Shown here one piece after another: positions 1 to 6,923 of a DNA stretch of 24,808 nucleotides. A program made the translations under genes and the position numbers. Source of the stretch: Candidatus Anaerobutyricum stercoripullorum (GTDB lineage: Bacteria > Bacillota > Clostridia > Lachnospirales > Lachnospiraceae). The stretch spans positions 1 to 24,808 of the forward strand of contig DXEQ01000131.1 of NCBI GenBank assembly GCA_019114885.1, in the 5' to 3' direction. The notes under the pieces were generated by a model. That model did not search any database. It was not told the origin of the DNA and saw nothing but the letters and a program-made list of their open reading frames with translations. Position 1 is the first letter of the stretch. Each line of letters opens with the position of its first letter.

Positions 1-30
1 CTCCTTCAAATCTTTCCAAAAACGCTTCAT
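1..30 (-). CDS. N-terminus of an unidentified protein, truncated by the window edge
   Basis: Only the first ten codons are present (MKRFWKDLKE), read leftward from an ATG at 30-28. The start is supported by a GGAGG (37-41) six bases upstream and by a strong promoter about 100 bases upstream (134-162). A basic and aromatic start of this kind is common in membrane proteins, but ten residues do not allow an identification. The leader between the promoter and the ATG is roughly 95 bases long and contains only a 27-codon ATG frame without a clear ribosome binding site. Confidence 0.55.
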   Translation of the reverse strand, partial: MKRFWKDLKE

Positions 31-133
31 ACAATTCCTCCGAAGGCTGCCTTATATTTCTTTTGTTATCCAAAAGCGGCTTCCACAGCCGTTTTTCGTA
101 TCTTTGGGACTCACGTCCGCAAAAACTTCTGGC

Positions 134-162
134 ATTATAGCACACAAAAATGTAATTAGCAA
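134..162 (-). promoter_or_regulatory. Sigma-A type promoter with extended -10, reading left out of the window
   Basis: On the minus strand there is a perfect -10 TATAAT (139-134) preceded by TGC, which forms an extended -10. A -35-like TTGCTA (162-157) lies 17 bases upstream. The -35 overlaps the stop codon of lgt, so the gene starting at 30 can be transcribed independently of lgt. Confidence 0.6.
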
Positions 163-1046
163 GAGGCAGCGGCCTTTCTTCTTCTGATCAGCATGGCGAC
201 AAGGCTCCCCACAAAAACAAGGATACAGACAACCTGAGTTGCCGCGATACCGGTATCTCCGATCTGCAGCTGATCCACCCGCAGGCCCTCAATAAAGAAC
301 CGGCCGATGCCGTAACCCATCAGATAGATGCACAAGAGCTCCCCGTCAAACTTCTTATGCTTCCGGTAAAGGAAGATCACCAGCAGGACCAGACAGTTCC
401 AGAGTCCCTCATAGAGGAAGGTCGGGTGTACCTGGATATAGGAGATGGTCTGACCACCCACGTCCAGGTTGACCAGATGATCCATCAGACCGGCATTCTG
501 AATCTCGGCGAGCCGTCCGTTCTGCGCAAAATATCCCACCGGAATCTGCATGGCCAGCAGGCTGTCCGTATACCCTCCAAAAGCCTCTCTGTTAAAAAAG
601 TTACCCCAGCGTCCCATGATCTGTCCCACAAGAAGCGACATGGTCATGGTATCCAGCATGAGCGCCGCCTTCTGTCCGCGCACCTTCGCAAAGATCAGCA
701 GCACGACAATGGCCGCCGCCACGCCGCCCACAATGCCCAGACCGCCGTGGCGCAGATTGATGATCTCCAGAGGATTCTTACTGTAATAATCCCAGGAGAA
801 GATCACATAATATGCCCTCGCTCCGATGATTGCCGGAATCATCATACAGATCAGGTAATCCATATAGATCTCCGGATTCTGTCCTGTGCGCTTCGCCTCT
901 TTCTGTGCGATGAAAAGCCCCGCGAGGAAACCGGCGGCAATGATGATACCGTAAAACATAATCGGAAAATCCCCGATGGAAATGTATCGGCCCACATGAG
1001 AAAAAACGATTCCCAGATTGGGAAATCTGATATCTGTATACTGCAT
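156..1046 (-). CDS. lgt: Prolipoprotein diacylglyceryl transferase Lgt
   Basis: Integral membrane enzyme that moves a diacylglyceryl group from phosphatidylglycerol to the lipobox cysteine of prolipoproteins, the first step of lipoprotein maturation. The 296-residue product has the family's repeated hydrophobic segments (about 28-48, 64-84, 102-120 and later pairs). It carries RHGGL at 99-103 (catalytic His100) and the Lgt signature GRWGNFFNREAFG at 145-157, with Arg146 and Asn149 in the expected places. The late GIGRFFIEGLR motif contains the second essential arginine. Length is normal. The ATG at 1046 gives the usual N-terminus ending in FPNLGI. An AGGAGG lies upstream at a rather long spacing (about 14 bases), but no better start is visible. 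It is monocistronic or first in a short leftward unit, divergent from ychF. Confidence 0.96.
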   Translation of the reverse strand: MQYTDIRFPNLGIVFSHVGRYISIGDFPIMFYGIIIAAGFLAGLFIAQKEAKRTGQNPEIYMDYLICMMIPAIIGARAYYVIFSWDYYSKNPLEIINLRHGGLGIVGGVAAAIVVLLIFAKVRGQKAALMLDTMTMSLLVGQIMGRWGNFFNREAFGGYTDSLLAMQIPVGYFAQNGRLAEIQNAGLMDHLVNLDVGGQTISYIQVHPTFLYEGLWNCLVLLVIFLYRKHKKFDGELLCIYLMGYGIGRFFIEGLRVDQLQIGDTGIAATQVVCILVFVGSLVAMLIRRRKAAASC

Positions 1047-1112
1047 GGGAATCTCTCTTACCTCCTATTTGTTTTGTTCTTTCTATATTTATAAGCAGAT
1101 CATACTGTGCCT

Positions 1113-1141
1113 ATTATATCCTGCCTTCATGAAAAATTCAA
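1113..1141 (-). promoter_or_regulatory. Promoter of lgt
   Basis: On the minus strand a TTGAAT -35 (1141-1136) and a perfect TATAAT -10 (1118-1113) are separated by 17 bases. It sits about 65 bases upstream of the lgt ATG. A second AT-rich stretch (around 1084-1094) lies between it and the gene, without a good -35. Confidence 0.65.
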
Positions 1142-1158
1142 TCTTTTCCGGGAAACCC

Positions 1159-1188
1159 TTGCCAGTACATTTCCTTCTATGGTAGAAT
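1159..1188 (+). promoter_or_regulatory. Promoter of ychF
   Basis: The plus strand shows TTGCCA (1159-1164) and TAGAAT (1183-1188) with an 18-base spacer. TGG directly before the -10 gives an extended -10 element. It lies about 90 bases upstream of the ychF start and is back to back with the lgt promoter, so the two transcription starts are close and divergent. Confidence 0.6.
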
Positions 1189-1280
1189 GAACATTTGTAA
1201 TAAAAGAAATTTGCCGGAGCGGATCCACCCGGTTTTCCGCCCGGCCTGTAAAAATAACAAACATAATTGGAGGAATCACC

Positions 1281-2378
1281 ATGAAATTAGGAATCGTTGG
1301 TCTTCCCAACGTGGGAAAGAGCACGTTATTTAATTCTCTGACAAAAGCGGGCGCAGAATCCGCCAACTACCCGTTCTGCACCATCGACCCGAACATCGGT
1401 ATCGTTCCTGTTCCGGACGCCCGGCTCCAGGTCCTGTCCGATATGTATGATTCGGCCAAGGTTGTTCCGGCCGTCATTGAGTTTGTGGATATCGCCGGAC
1501 TGGTCAAAGGCGCTTCCAAAGGAGAAGGCCTGGGCAACCAGTTCCTTGCCAACATCCGTGAGGTGGACGCCATCGTTCACGTGGTCCGCTGTTTCGAGGA
1601 CAGCAATGTCATCCATGTGGACGGAAGCGTGGATCCGCTCCGCGATATTGAAACCATCAATTTTGAGCTGATCTTTGCCGATATCGAAGTTCTTGACCGG
1701 AGAATCGCCAAATCTTCCCGCGCGGCCCACAATGATAAAAAGATCGCCGCGGAGGTGGAGCTTCTCAAAAAAATGAAAGCGCATCTGGAAAACGGGCAGC
1801 TGGCAAAGACCTTCGTCACAGAGGACGAGGACGAGCAGAAGCTCATCGACGAGTGCAACCTGCTCACAGCCAAACCTGTCATTTTTGCCGCAAATGTGTC
1901 GGAGGACGATCTCAGTGACGACGGCGCTTCCAACGAATATGTGCAGGCAGTCAGAGAGTACGCTGCCGGCTGTGATTCTGAGGTCTTTGTGGTCTGCGCT
2001 CAGATTGAGCAGGAGATCGCGGAACTGGACGATGACGAGAAGGCCATGTTCTTAGAAGATCTGGGACTTTCCGAATCGGGCCTTGAGAAACTGATCCGGG
2101 CAAGCTATCGCATCCTCGGTCTCATCTCCTACCTCACCGCCGGTCCGATCGAATCCAAGGCATGGACCATCACTGCAGGCACAAAAGCTCCGCAGGCTGC
2201 CGGCAAGATTCACTCCGATTTTGAGCGCGGCTTCATCAAGGCGGACGTCATCAGTTATGAAGACCTCATCGCCTCCGGAAGCATGACTGCTGCCCGGGAG
2301 AAAGGACTTGTCCGCTCCGAGGGTAAGGAATATGTGATGCAGGACGGTGACGTGGTACTGTTTAAATTCAACGTATAA
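1281..2378 (+). CDS. ychF: Redox-regulated ATPase / OBG-family NTPase YchF
   Basis: Cytosolic ribosome-associated P-loop NTPase of the Obg superfamily; YchF proteins prefer ATP over GTP and have been linked to translation and stress responses. The 365-residue product is of family length. It shows G1 GLPNVGKS at 7-14, the DIAGLVKGAS switch II/G3 segment at 70-79, a helical insert around 110-200 and a C-terminal TGS domain from about 280 ending in DVVLFKFNV. The G4 position reads NVSE rather than the NKxD of true GTPases, as expected for YchF. The ATG follows GGAGG (1269-1273) by seven bases. It is the only plus-strand gene in the window, driven by its own promoter and convergent with thiN. Confidence 0.97.
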   Translation: MKLGIVGLPNVGKSTLFNSLTKAGAESANYPFCTIDPNIGIVPVPDARLQVLSDMYDSAKVVPAVIEFVDIAGLVKGASKGEGLGNQFLANIREVDAIVHVVRCFEDSNVIHVDGSVDPLRDIETINFELIFADIEVLDRRIAKSSRAAHNDKKIAAEVELLKKMKAHLENGQLAKTFVTEDEDEQKLIDECNLLTAKPVIFAANVSEDDLSDDGASNEYVQAVREYAAGCDSEVFVVCAQIEQEIAELDDDEKAMFLEDLGLSESGLEKLIRASYRILGLISYLTAGPIESKAWTITAGTKAPQAAGKIHSDFERGFIKADVISYEDLIASGSMTAAREKGLVRSEGKEYVMQDGDVVLFKFNV

Positions 2379-2392
2379 TGCATTTTGCCGCA

Positions 2393-2417
2393 CAAAAAAA
2401 AGAGGGCTGACGCCCTC
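2393..2417 (-). terminator. Intrinsic terminator after thiN, end of the long minus-strand operon
   Basis: The stem GAGGGC/GCCCTC (2402-2407 with 2412-2417) has a four-base loop. On the minus strand it is followed by an uninterrupted run of eight to nine T residues (A-tract at 2393-2401 on the plus strand). The hairpin overlaps the thiN stop codon, and the T-tract lies 15 bases past the end of ychF. On the plus strand the same hairpin has no T-tract. Confidence 0.85.
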
Positions 2418-3087
2418 AATCTGACGACCGGATAACCAGAAGACTGCCGGTCCGCATCCGGAGGATTCCGATATCCTCCGTCAGCTCATTGCTGATGCCC
2501 AGGCTCTGGGCGGGATACAGGCTGGCGTCGCTGAGCGGATAAGAGAATCCGATCAGGTCGATGCCCGTCACCGCGCCGCCCCAGGCTACCAGAGAGAAGA
2601 ACTTTCTCTCTGGTCTTTTTTTGTATTTTTTTTCATTCTGTCCACAGAGCATCTCCATCTCATTGTGGGCATCCACAATCTTTCCCTTGATTCCGTCTGC
2701 GGCAAGCTTCTCCAGCATCCCGATATTGGCCAGCGCATGATCGTACCGGGTGCCTGTGGCTCCCAGCAGGATCACCTCATCCGGAGACAGCTCTCTGGCA
2801 TACTCCACGGCCAGCTCCGTGTCCGTGAAATCTTTCCGGGACGGAAACTGCCGGACCGGAACGCCCGCATTTTTATAAAAATCAAGAAGCTCCTCATCTC
2901 TCAGGCTGTCAAAGTCCCCCAGAATATCCGTGGGCGTCACCGCCAGATCTCTGCAGGCTGCCAGGCCGGAGTCCGCCGCGATGACGCGGTCAAATTGTTG
3001 TTCTCTCAGATATGCCGCCGCAAAATCCCGCTCGATCCTGCCGCCGGTAATGATCAGAACACGATTCTTCTGTCCTTTTTCACTCAT
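2416..3087 (-). CDS. thiN: Thiamine pyrophosphokinase
   Basis: Transfers pyrophosphate from ATP to thiamine to make the cofactor thiamine diphosphate; cytosolic. The 223-residue product carries the family motifs AADSG at 37-41, GDFDS at 57-61, KDFTDTELA at 85-93 and GATGTRYDH at 109-117. The thiamine-binding beta domain follows (about 150-223). Start chosen at the ATG giving MSEKGQ, seven bases after the rsgA stop; the GGTGAG overlapping that stop is the likely ribosome binding site. It is the last gene of the operon, as in B. subtilis, but the neighbouring rpe is missing. The middle of the gene has A8 and A7 runs (minus strand) and an inverted repeat that forms a plus-strand terminator. Confidence 0.94.
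   Translation of the reverse strand: MSEKGQKNRVLIITGGRIERDFAAAYLREQQFDRVIAADSGLAACRDLAVTPTDILGDFDSLRDEELLDFYKNAGVPVRQFPSRKDFTDTELAVEYARELSPDEVILLGATGTRYDHALANIGMLEKLAADGIKGKIVDAHNEMEMLCGQNEKKYKKRPERKFFSLVAWGGAVTGIDLIGFSYPLSDASLYPAQSLGISNELTEDIGILRMRTGSLLVIRSSD
2588..2622 (+). terminator. Strong intrinsic terminator on the plus strand, inside thiN; likely ends ychF
   Basis: A perfect 11-base stem (2588-2598 with 2604-2614) with a GAACT loop is followed by C and seven T residues (2616-2622). No other plus-strand intrinsic terminator is visible after ychF, so its transcript probably runs about 240 bases past its stop codon, antisense to thiN, and ends here. On the minus strand the repeat is ordinary thiN coding sequence without a T-tract behind it. 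Confidence 0.7.
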
Positions 3088-3094
3088 ACTCTTC

Positions 3095-3973
3095 TCACCA
3101 CTTTCTGGCGCTGGCCAGTTCCTCATACAGATAACAGTAGTCCTCATAACGCATCCGGCTGATTCTGCCTTCTGCGAGGGCCTCCTTCACCGCGCAGCCC
3201 GGCTCATGAATATGAGAACAGCCGTTGAACCGGCATTGATTCTCATAGGCGCCAAATTCCGGAAAATAAAAACGCAGATCTTCTTTGTCAATATCCATCA
3301 GATACAGAGAACTGAATCCCGGCGTATCCATCAGATAAGTATCCTCTCCCAGATAGATCAGCTCGGAATGGCGGGTCGTGTGACGTCCCCGCTTGATCTT
3401 CTCGCTGACCGCCCCGGTCTCCATCTGTTTTCCCTCGCTGATGCTGTTTAAGGTGGACGACTTTCCGACACCAGAAGGACCGGCCATCACCGTGGTCTTT
3501 CCCCTTAAGAGGCTTTTCAGTTCCGGGATGCCCTCCCCCTCCTGCGCGGAGGAGAAAAGCACATGACATCCGCTGTTCTCATAATCCAACAGTAACTGTT
3601 CTCTCTCCTCATCGGAGGCCAGGTCCATCTTGTTGAAACAGATGACCACCGGAATCTCCTGTTTTTCCATCATGATGAGAAACCGGTTTAAAAGCTGAAA
3701 GTTCGGTTCCGGCTCATGGACGGCAAATATGACAAGAGCCTGATCCACGTTGGCGACCATGGGACGAATCAGCTGATTCTTCCGCGGATGAATCACCACG
3801 AGATTGCCGGTCTTCTCCTCCTCGGAGATCACATCGATATCCACCACATCACCCACGTTGGGCTTCATTTTTTTGTTGCGAAAGATTCCTTTCGCCCTGC
3901 ATTCATAAAGTCCGGCGTTCTCCACATACACGTAGTAAAATCCGCCGATTCCCTTCATGATCTTTCCTGTCAT
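3095..3973 (-). CDS. rsgA: Ribosome small subunit-dependent GTPase RsgA
   Basis: Circularly permuted GTPase that checks late 30S subunit assembly. The 292-residue product has an N-terminal OB fold (about 1-70) and then GTPase motifs in permuted order: NKMD at 114-117, P-loop GPSGVGKS at 165-172 and DTPG at 216-219. A zinc knuckle follows with Cys247, Cys252, His254 and Cys260. Its length matches the family. The ATG at 3973 has a purine-rich AAAGGACGGAG just upstream. It lies 119 bases after prkC and seven bases before thiN. In B. subtilis RsgA is a substrate of the neighbouring kinase PrkC, so the shared operon may be functional as well as positional. Confidence 0.97.
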   Translation of the reverse strand: MTGKIMKGIGGFYYVYVENAGLYECRAKGIFRNKKMKPNVGDVVDIDVISEEEKTGNLVVIHPRKNQLIRPMVANVDQALVIFAVHEPEPNFQLLNRFLIMMEKQEIPVVICFNKMDLASDEEREQLLLDYENSGCHVLFSSAQEGEGIPELKSLLRGKTTVMAGPSGVGKSSTLNSISEGKQMETGAVSEKIKRGRHTTRHSELIYLGEDTYLMDTPGFSSLYLMDIDKEDLRFYFPEFGAYENQCRFNGCSHIHEPGCAVKEALAEGRISRMRYEDYCYLYEELASARKW

Positions 3974-4007
3974 AGACTCCGTCCTTTCTGTTCATATTTG
4001 TCTGTAC

Positions 4008-4092
4008 TTATTCATCCGTATCTTCCCGGCCATATGCCGCAGGCTGCTCCGTATTTTGATCTCTGTTTTGTCCGGCAGCGGGCTTAAGAGGC
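4008..4092 (-). other. Open, protein-like frame following the prkC stop codon
   Basis: Directly after the prkC stop, one of the other minus-strand frames stays open to a TAA at 4010-4008. It would encode a hydrophilic stretch of about 28 residues rich in Ala, Gln, Asn, Asp and Glu, with no start codon or ribosome binding site of its own. It could be the remnant or shifted-frame C-terminus of prkC, or chance. The rest of the 119-base gap before rsgA shows nothing else except the rsgA ribosome binding site. Confidence 0.2.
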
Positions 4093-6186
4093 TCAGTCCG
4101 CCACACGCTCCCAGACGACCGGATAGCTGTTGTATTCCTGTCCGTTTACATAGAAGAGTACCGTCGCGTCCCTGCCGCTGTCGCTCTCGAAAGAGACGTC
4201 CACCGGGAATGACTCCGCGTCCGCATCCTCCTCAGAGTAGATGGTTCTGGTGGAATTACCCTGTTCCAGTACCAGCTCGATATCGCCGGTCTCTCCCTCC
4301 TCAAAAGGAGAATCAAAGATCTGTACGATACCGGCATAATGATAGGTCTCCCGTTCTCCCAGGCTGATGGTAATGGATACGGCCGTGCCCTTGTCCACCA
4401 TGGTCCCGGACTCAATGCTCTGGTCGATCACATCACCCTCGCCCACAGAACCGCTGTAGTCGCTGGACACATCGCCGAGCTCAAGTCCCAGACGATTCAG
4501 TTCCCGTTCTGCCGCCTCCTGACTGACACCGTAAAGATCCGGCACTCTCACCTGCGAGACACCCCGGCTTACAGTGATGGTGACGGTAAATCCTTCGTCC
4601 ACCAGACTGCCGCCCTTCGGCGTCTGACGAATCACGTAGCCTTCCTCCACCGTATCGCTGTTGGCATAGACCACCTCTGCCTTCAGCCCGATGTCCTCCA
4701 GCGCGTCGATGGCTTCCTCTTCCTCATAGTTGATCAGCGGCGGCACTTCCACACGGTCATCACTTCCCGGCTTCTGCCCGAGAGTCAGCGTGATCGTGGA
4801 GTCTTTGAGCAGATCGCGATTCTTCTCATATTCCTGCTCCACCACCACCAGATCACTCTCATCTTCGCTGACGCCGTCGGCATAATCAAACTCTGCTTTG
4901 AGAGAATGTTCGTTGGCCGTGTTCCTTGCCTCTACCCTGGTCATGCCGATAAAGTCCGGAACCGTCACGTACTCTTTCGGCGCCTCCGTATCCGCAGTCG
5001 CCTCCTCCGTATCTTCCGTCTGCTCGCTGCTCTCCGTCACCGCCTCCGTGGAACTGCCTCCGCCGGAAAACCGCAGCAGGTTTGTGGAGGAACCGATGAG
5101 ATAAAAGACCAGACAGGCAAGCAGAACTCCGAACACGATCGTGATGGTCAGAATCATCTTCTCCATCTTCGGATGTACGGAATCGTCATCCTCGTAATCT
5201 TCTCCATCCCCGTCTGTGGACTGTCCTCTCACTTCTTCCTGTCCTTCTTCCGATTGCGTTGTCCCGCTGCCGACAAGCGTCTTTTTAATCTGAGCGATCT
5301 CATCCTCAGAGCGCGCTCTGGTCGGGCTGTCGTCCACCTGCGGCGCCATATAGACATAACTGCCGTCCGGAGAGAGAAAGACCTGCTTCAAATCCGCGAT
5401 CAGCTCTTCCGCCGTCTGATACCGCTCCTCCGGTTTCTTTCTGGTACATTTTAAAATAATATTTTCCAGGCTTACCGGGATATCCGGAAAATAATTCCGC
5501 GGCGGTACGATCTCATCCCGCAGATGCATGAGGGCGATAGCCACCGTATTTTCTCCGTCAAAAGGCACCTTGCCCGTGGCCATCTCATACATGGTGATAC
5601 CCAGCGAATAAATATCACTTCTGGCGTCAGAATATCCTCCTCTTGCCTGTTCCGGCGACAGATACCGCACGGAACCCATGGTGCTCGATGCGATCGTATC
5701 TCCCGTCGCCGCTTTGGCAATCCCGAAATCCGTCACCTTGATCTTGCCGCTGTCGGATACGATGATATTCTGTGGTTTGATATCCCGGTGGACAATACCG
5801 TGTTCATGCGCCGCCTGAATCCCACCGGCAATCTGAATGGCAAAATCCACCGTCTCCCGGACGGAAAGCCTCCCGTAGCGGCGGATATAACGTTTCAGCG
5901 TCATTCCCTCCGCCAGTTCCATGACAATGTAGTGAATCCCCTGGTCATTTCCCTCATCCAGGATGCTCACCACATTGGGATGATGCAGATCCGCTGTGGA
6001 GCGTGCCTCCGAGGTAAACCTCCGGATCAGCGTCTCGTCCTCGCTGTATTCCTTTCGCAGTACCTTGACGGCAACATAACGGTTCGTTTTCAGACATCTC
6101 GCCTTGTAGACGTCCGCCATTCCGCCGGAGCCGATATGTTCCAGAATCTCATATCTTCCTCCCAGAATCATTCCTGTCTGAATCAA
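4093..6186 (-). CDS. prkC: PASTA-domain Ser/Thr protein kinase PrkC (Stk)
   Basis: Transmembrane Hanks-type kinase that senses cell-wall fragments and phosphorylates cytosolic targets. Counting from the TTG start: glycine loop GSGGMADVYKA 19-29, Lys41, catalytic HRDIKPQN 133-140, DFG 153-155, activation loop with SSTMGSVRYLSPEQ to about 180. An acidic juxtamembrane linker (about 285-340) and one membrane segment (about 344-366) follow. Three PASTA repeats span about 406-470, 478-541 and 546-610, and an extra beta-rich tail covers 611-697. Start: the TTG at 6186 has GGAGG eight bases upstream and gives MIQTGMILGGRYEIL, the usual family beginning. A GTG at 6195 would put the Shine-Dalgarno sequence on the start codon itself. 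The paired phosphatase prpC is immediately upstream. Confidence 0.96.
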   Translation of the reverse strand: MIQTGMILGGRYEILEHIGSGGMADVYKARCLKTNRYVAVKVLRKEYSEDETLIRRFTSEARSTADLHHPNVVSILDEGNDQGIHYIVMELAEGMTLKRYIRRYGRLSVRETVDFAIQIAGGIQAAHEHGIVHRDIKPQNIIVSDSGKIKVTDFGIAKAATGDTIASSTMGSVRYLSPEQARGGYSDARSDIYSLGITMYEMATGKVPFDGENTVAIALMHLRDEIVPPRNYFPDIPVSLENIILKCTRKKPEERYQTAEELIADLKQVFLSPDGSYVYMAPQVDDSPTRARSEDEIAQIKKTLVGSGTTQSEEGQEEVRGQSTDGDGEDYEDDDSVHPKMEKMILTITIVFGVLLACLVFYLIGSSTNLLRFSGGGSSTEAVTESSEQTEDTEEATADTEAPKEYVTVPDFIGMTRVEARNTANEHSLKAEFDYADGVSEDESDLVVVEQEYEKNRDLLKDSTITLTLGQKPGSDDRVEVPPLINYEEEEAIDALEDIGLKAEVVYANSDTVEEGYVIRQTPKGGSLVDEGFTVTITVSRGVSQVRVPDLYGVSQEAAERELNRLGLELGDVSSDYSGSVGEGDVIDQSIESGTMVDKGTAVSITISLGERETYHYAGIVQIFDSPFEEGETGDIELVLEQGNSTRTIYSEEDADAESFPVDVSFESDSGRDATVLFYVNGQEYNSYPVVWERVAD

Positions 6187-6199
6187 ACCCGTCACCTCC
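6184..6199 (-). promoter_or_regulatory. Ribosome binding site that decides the prkC start (TTG)
   Basis: GGAGG (6199-6195) is followed by eight bases and TTG (6186-6184). The site overlaps the prpC stop codon at 6194-6192, so prkC translation is probably coupled to prpC. The competing GTG (6195-6193) overlaps the last base of the Shine-Dalgarno motif. Confidence 0.65.
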
Positions 6200-6923
6200 C
6201 GTCTTCACACTGGGCGATGACAACCGCTATGTTGTCAAGGCCGCCGTAAAACAGCGCCTCATCCACACATTTCTTTGCCAGCTCGTCAATCTCTCCCGGT
6301 TCTGCCATGATCTCCTCCAGTTTCTCATCATCCACCATGTTGGAGAGGCCGTCTGAACACAGCAGGATCCTCTGTCCCTCCGTGATGTCCAGCATGAAAA
6401 AATCCGGGGAAACCGTATCCGCAACGCCCACTGCCTTGGTGATGATATTTTTCTGCGGATGATTGCGGCTCTCGGCCCGGTCCAGTTCTCCGGCCCGCAC
6501 CAGCTCTTCCACCAGTGAATGGTCCATGGTCACCTGCTTGAGCGTCCCGTCATAATAATACAGACGGCTGTCCCCCACGTTCATCACGTACACCACATTG
6601 TCCACCACGGTGGCGGCCACAAAGGTCGTTCCCATGCCGGCGTACTCTTCCTCCCGCCGGGACATGTCAAACAGCTCGGCATTGACCTGATTTAATAATC
6701 TTTCCATGGACAGAAAAGGAAGCTCTTTTCTGGCGTTCTTCGCCAGCTCCACAAACCTTGTCACCGAATAAGACGACGCCTTGTCTCCGGCGCGATGTCC
6801 TCCCATTCCGTCCGCAACGATATAAAGATTTGGAAAACAGCCCACCGGCTCATCGGAAAAGAAAAGATAATCCTGATTCACTTTCCTTCTCTTTCCAATA
6901 TCCGTCATTCCAAAGGACTTCAT
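6192..6923 (-). CDS. prpC: PPM-type Ser/Thr protein phosphatase PrpC (Stp)
   Basis: Metal-dependent (Mn/Mg) PP2C-family phosphatase, cytosolic, which reverses PrkC phosphorylation. The 243-residue product has the metal-binding signatures NQD at 16-18, DGMGGHRAGD starting at Asp38, GMGTTFVAA, NVGDSRLYYY and the terminal DNIAVV with Asp230. Length is typical of bacterial Stp proteins. The ATG at 6923 overlaps the rlmN stop by four bases (ATGA) and has AAAGGAG about nine bases upstream. The order rlmN-prpC-prkC-rsgA is the conserved Firmicute arrangement. Confidence 0.97.
   Translation of the reverse strand: MKSFGMTDIGKRRKVNQDYLFFSDEPVGCFPNLYIVADGMGGHRAGDKASSYSVTRFVELAKNARKELPFLSMERLLNQVNAELFDMSRREEEYAGMGTTFVAATVVDNVVYVMNVGDSRLYYYDGTLKQVTMDHSLVEELVRAGELDRAESRNHPQKNIITKAVGVADTVSPDFFMLDITEGQRILLCSDGLSNMVDDEKLEEIMAEPGEIDELAKKCVDEALFYGGLDNIAVVIAQCEDGR

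Noticed and set aside
357..1094. Plus-strand frame of 245 codons opposite lgt
   Set aside because: Composition is rich in His, Arg and Gln as in mirror frames, no start signals are present, and lgt on the other strand is certain.
4339..5454. Plus-strand frame of 371 codons opposite prkC
   Set aside because: No family motif or start signal; the minus-strand PASTA and kinase motifs explain the sequence.
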